Assembly: GCA_035294125.1 (NCBI GenBank)
Contig: DATGLM010000078.1
Span: 124,001-188,000 of the forward strand
DNA: 64,000 nt
Source: CADDYT01 sp035294125
GTDB taxonomy: Bacteria; Chloroflexota; Ktedonobacteria; Ktedonobacterales; Ktedonobacteraceae
Direction of reading: 5' to 3'
The number at the start of each line of letters is the position of its first letter. Position 1 is the first letter of the stretch. The position numbers and the translations under genes are program-made. Shown one piece after another: positions 62,408-64,000 of this stretch. The notes under the pieces were generated by a model. It did no database searches and had not been told where the DNA came from. It saw nothing but the letters and a program-made list of their open reading frames with translations.

Positions 62408-63154
62408 CTACATGTAAATGCCCCCATTGATATTGAGGGTCTGACCGGTGATATAGTCACCATCTACGATGAGGTAGCGCACTCCTTTAGCAACTTCCTG
62501 GGGTGTGCCAACTCGACCGAGAGGAATCCTCTTGAGAATTGTCTCCTTCACATTCTCAGGCACTGAAGAGTACATGTCTGTTTCGATAAAGCCGGGGCAG
62601 ATCGCATTCACGGTGACATTATAGCGGGCAAGTTCCAGCGCGGCGGTTTTGGTAAGGGCGATAATACCGCCTTTCGCTGCCGAGTAGTTGGCCTGACCGA
62701 AATTGCCCATCTGCCCGACAAAGGAACTGATATTGATAATGCGCCCGCTTCTTTGCTGCATGAAATGGTTTTGCGCAGCTTTGATCGTGTAGAAATAACC
62801 GTTCAGGTTGACCTGAATCACCTTGTTCCAGTCTTCCACCGTCAATTTCTTCATTGTGCGGTCAATATTGATGCCCGCGTTATTGACCAGCACATCGATG
62901 CGGCCAAACTGACGAATCGTTGCCTCGATCAGCGTGGCTGCCTGCTCTGCGTCGGATACATCCGCCTGAATCGCTATGCTGTCTGGCGACCCTAGCCTCT
63001 CGAGTTCCTCTACCAGTTCCTCCGCCGGTCCCCTACTCTGTGAGTAGTTGACCACTATTCTTGCCTTACCCTGCCCGAGTTCCTCTGCTATTGCGCGTCC
63101 TATGCCTCTGCCCGCACCGGTAACAACTACTACTGCACCTTCCAGCGTTCCCAT
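62408..63154 (-). CDS. phaB: Acetoacetyl-CoA reductase (SDR)
   Basis: A 248-residue short-chain dehydrogenase. The cofactor loop is TGAGRGIG, then NNAGIN; the catalytic residues are S144, Y157 and K161. The segment SSFVGQMGNFGQANYSAAKGG is closest to the PhaB pattern rather than to FabG, but FabG-type ketoacyl-ACP reductases are hard to exclude. NADPH use is expected. It is the first gene of the minus-strand set phaB-acs-thiolase-phasin-like, under the promoter at 63404-63444. Confidence 0.88.
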   Translation of the reverse strand: MGTLEGAVVVVTGAGRGIGRAIAEELGQGKARIVVNYSQSRGPAEELVEELERLGSPDSIAIQADVSDAEQAATLIEATIRQFGRIDVLVNNAGINIDRTMKKLTVEDWNKVIQVNLNGYFYTIKAAQNHFMQQRSGRIINISSFVGQMGNFGQANYSAAKGGIIALTKTAALELARYNVTVNAICPGFIETDMYSSVPENVKETILKRIPLGRVGTPQEVAKGVRYLIVDGDYITGQTLNINGGIYM

Positions 63155-63403
63155 GAGAGCACTTTCCTTTCTCCTGTGAGGGTTGCTTCTGGCTTGCCGC
63201 TATAAAGGGGAAACTGCATGTAAAGATCTTTCTTTCACAGAGAGGTTTTGATCAGGCTTGCTCATCGAGCGAAGATACATCCTGTTTGACCCCAACCGGT
63301 GGAATCATGTCGTCTTTCCTACACTCATGGAAATGGCATGGTCTTTACCTCCGTTCTGTAGAGAAAACGAACGACAAGAAAAACTCTTAAGAATGAGTTT
63401 CAT

Positions 63404-63444
63404 GTCTATTATAAAATAGTAATAGACAACTGTATGAATGTCAA
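63404..63444 (-). promoter_or_regulatory. Promoter and palindromic operator of the PHA operon
   Basis: On the minus strand TTGACA (63439-63444) and TACTAT (63416-63421) are 17 bp apart. A palindrome GTCTATTA (63404-63411) and TAATAGAC (63420-63427), with an 8-nt spacer, overlaps the -10. This is where a repressor would bind. The promoter lies about 260 bp before phaB, leaving a long leader. Confidence 0.6.
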
Positions 63445-63515
63445 CCTTTTTGCCTGTGTTCTGAGCGTAATAGCAGCCACTCGCTGATTCATGGGAAGAA
63501 CGGCTACTGCAAAAC

Positions 63516-63545
63516 TTTACATCGCTCATTACGAGAAAATATAAT
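63516..63545 (+). promoter_or_regulatory. Promoter of the partial PHA synthase-like gene
   Basis: TTTACA at 63516-63521 and a perfect TATAAT at 63540-63545 with an 18-bp spacer. It lies about 117 bp before the start at 63663 and points right. The rest of the 508-bp gap 63155-63662 has no gene that I can see. Confidence 0.6.
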
Positions 63546-63662
63546 GGCTTCTGGAAGCAGAGAGTATCACAAAGATTGTAATGCCTGGCGTATTTCTCAC
63601 ACCACTTTGCGGCTGTAGAGAAGCGGATGGCAGGCAGCGAAGAGAGCGAAAGGAAGATTGAT

Positions 63663-64000
63663 ATGGCTGTTGAACAGAATCCGCTTGAGGCATGGAACGA
63701 ACTGGTTGAGAAGACCTGGAATATGAAGAGCGCTCCAGCCCAGGCAAAGGATGTTGAGCAGGCACTTGAGAAGATGGAGGACCCCTGGATCAAGTTGATA
63801 GATCAGCTCTGGCAGCTCAATCCCTATCGTCAATTAATGCCTGTTGACCCTGGCGAGACGGTCCTTTCCTTGCAGCGCGTCTGGCTCAATACGATGCTTC
63901 ATCCTGAGCGTGCCTGGAGCAGCTACGTGGATTTCGTCCAGCGCTACAATCAATTGATGGCGGAGACAACGCAGCGGCTTATGGGGGCCAGGCAGGATAC
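63663..64000 (+). CDS. Probable PHA synthase or its subunit, N-terminal part (runs off window)
   Basis: The first 112 residues of a protein cut by the right edge. It starts with MAVEQNPLEAWNELVEKTW and continues with Trp- and Leu-rich helices (DPWIKLIDQLWQLNPYRQLM, then HPERAWSSYVDFVQRYNQL), a pattern like the N-terminal domain of PHA synthases or of PhaE/PhaR-type subunits. No catalytic lipase box is reached. AAAGGAAG precedes the ATG. It is divergent from phaB, and with that gene, acs, thiolase and the repeat protein it would complete the polyester pathway. The identification rests on context and pattern. Confidence 0.55.
   Translation, partial: MAVEQNPLEAWNELVEKTWNMKSAPAQAKDVEQALEKMEDPWIKLIDQLWQLNPYRQLMPVDPGETVLSLQRVWLNTMLHPERAWSSYVDFVQRYNQLMAETTQRLMGARQD

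Noticed and set aside
63305..63793. A 162-codon minus-strand frame over the PHA intergenic region
   Set aside because: It runs across the start of the plus-strand gene, is rich in Ser/Cys/Phe without a domain, and has no ribosome site.

Overview
The window looks like chromosome from a Ktedonobacteria-type member of the Chloroflexota. The basis is gene content (a complete ISKra4-family insertion sequence, a K+-independent-type membrane pyrophosphatase, long Gln/Trp/Arg-rich tails on membrane proteins, WD40 and Clp_N proteins in unusual architectures) and general codon style. No rRNA was found, so this is inference. No tRNA, rRNA, CRISPR array, prophage or conjugative module was seen. Promoters that can be read are ordinary sigma70-like hexamers with 17-18 bp spacers.

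Layout. 1-9 kb: a frameshifted DMT transporter, a serine hydroxymethyltransferase-family gene followed by a 33-bp perfect hairpin, a GlsB/YeaQ-type membrane protein, ligA, a TIR-domain protein, an ABM-domain protein and a phospholipase D-like lipoprotein. 8.7-13 kb: two pyrophosphate-hydrolysing enzymes side by side, hppA and a CBS/DRTGG family II pyrophosphatase. 13-19.5 kb: secreted M28 peptidase with a PKD domain, alpha/beta hydrolase, a protein joining a ubiquitin-like (YukD-like) domain, a Tat-like anchor and a seven-bladed WD40 propeller, a prenyl diphosphate synthase and a zinc-finger membrane protein. 19.6-28 kb: folP-folC, a KGG protein, a transporter remnant, an acyl-CoA ligase, a degenerate asparagine synthetase homologue, an anchored C39-like peptidase and a cluster of palindromic repeats. 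28-38 kb: PIG-L deacetylase, a merR-MFS-lipoate ligase operon with a readable MerR operator, a HEAT-like protein plus THUMP RNA methyltransferase, efp (Asn at the usual Lys tip), a Clp_N-ribbon-helix-helix fusion with a methyltransferase, and the rpsU-ybeY-dgkA-kinase operon. 38-43 kb: envelope polysaccharide genes (flippase-like protein, O-antigen ligase, UDP-glucuronate decarboxylase) with a truncated serine hydrolase between them. 43-49.5 kb: ornithine cyclodeaminase homologue, CPBP protease, gltX, lysA, DUF151 nuclease. 49.58-51.22 kb: an ISKra4-family element with perfect ends and a 9-bp target duplication, sitting just upstream of lexA. 52-57 kb: low-complexity membrane protein, DedA protein with a WGQ-repeat tail, a COG4705-like membrane protein and several decayed genes.

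57-64 kb is the most coherent system: a polyhydroxyalkanoate locus. Thiolase and acetoacetyl-CoA reductase would make 3-hydroxybutyryl-CoA; acetyl-CoA synthetase would supply acetyl-CoA from acetate; a small protein built of 21-residue repeats resembles a granule protein; and the gene that runs off the right edge is probably the PHA synthase or its partner subunit. The intergenic region has divergent promoters, one overlapped by a palindrome that looks like a repressor operator.

I found no multigene system that I can defend as wholly new. The best candidates for novelty are the repeat-built phasin-like protein with its divergent control region, the YukD-like/Tat-like/WD40 protein, the Clp_N-RHH fusion, and the TIR protein with an unrecognised C-terminal domain.
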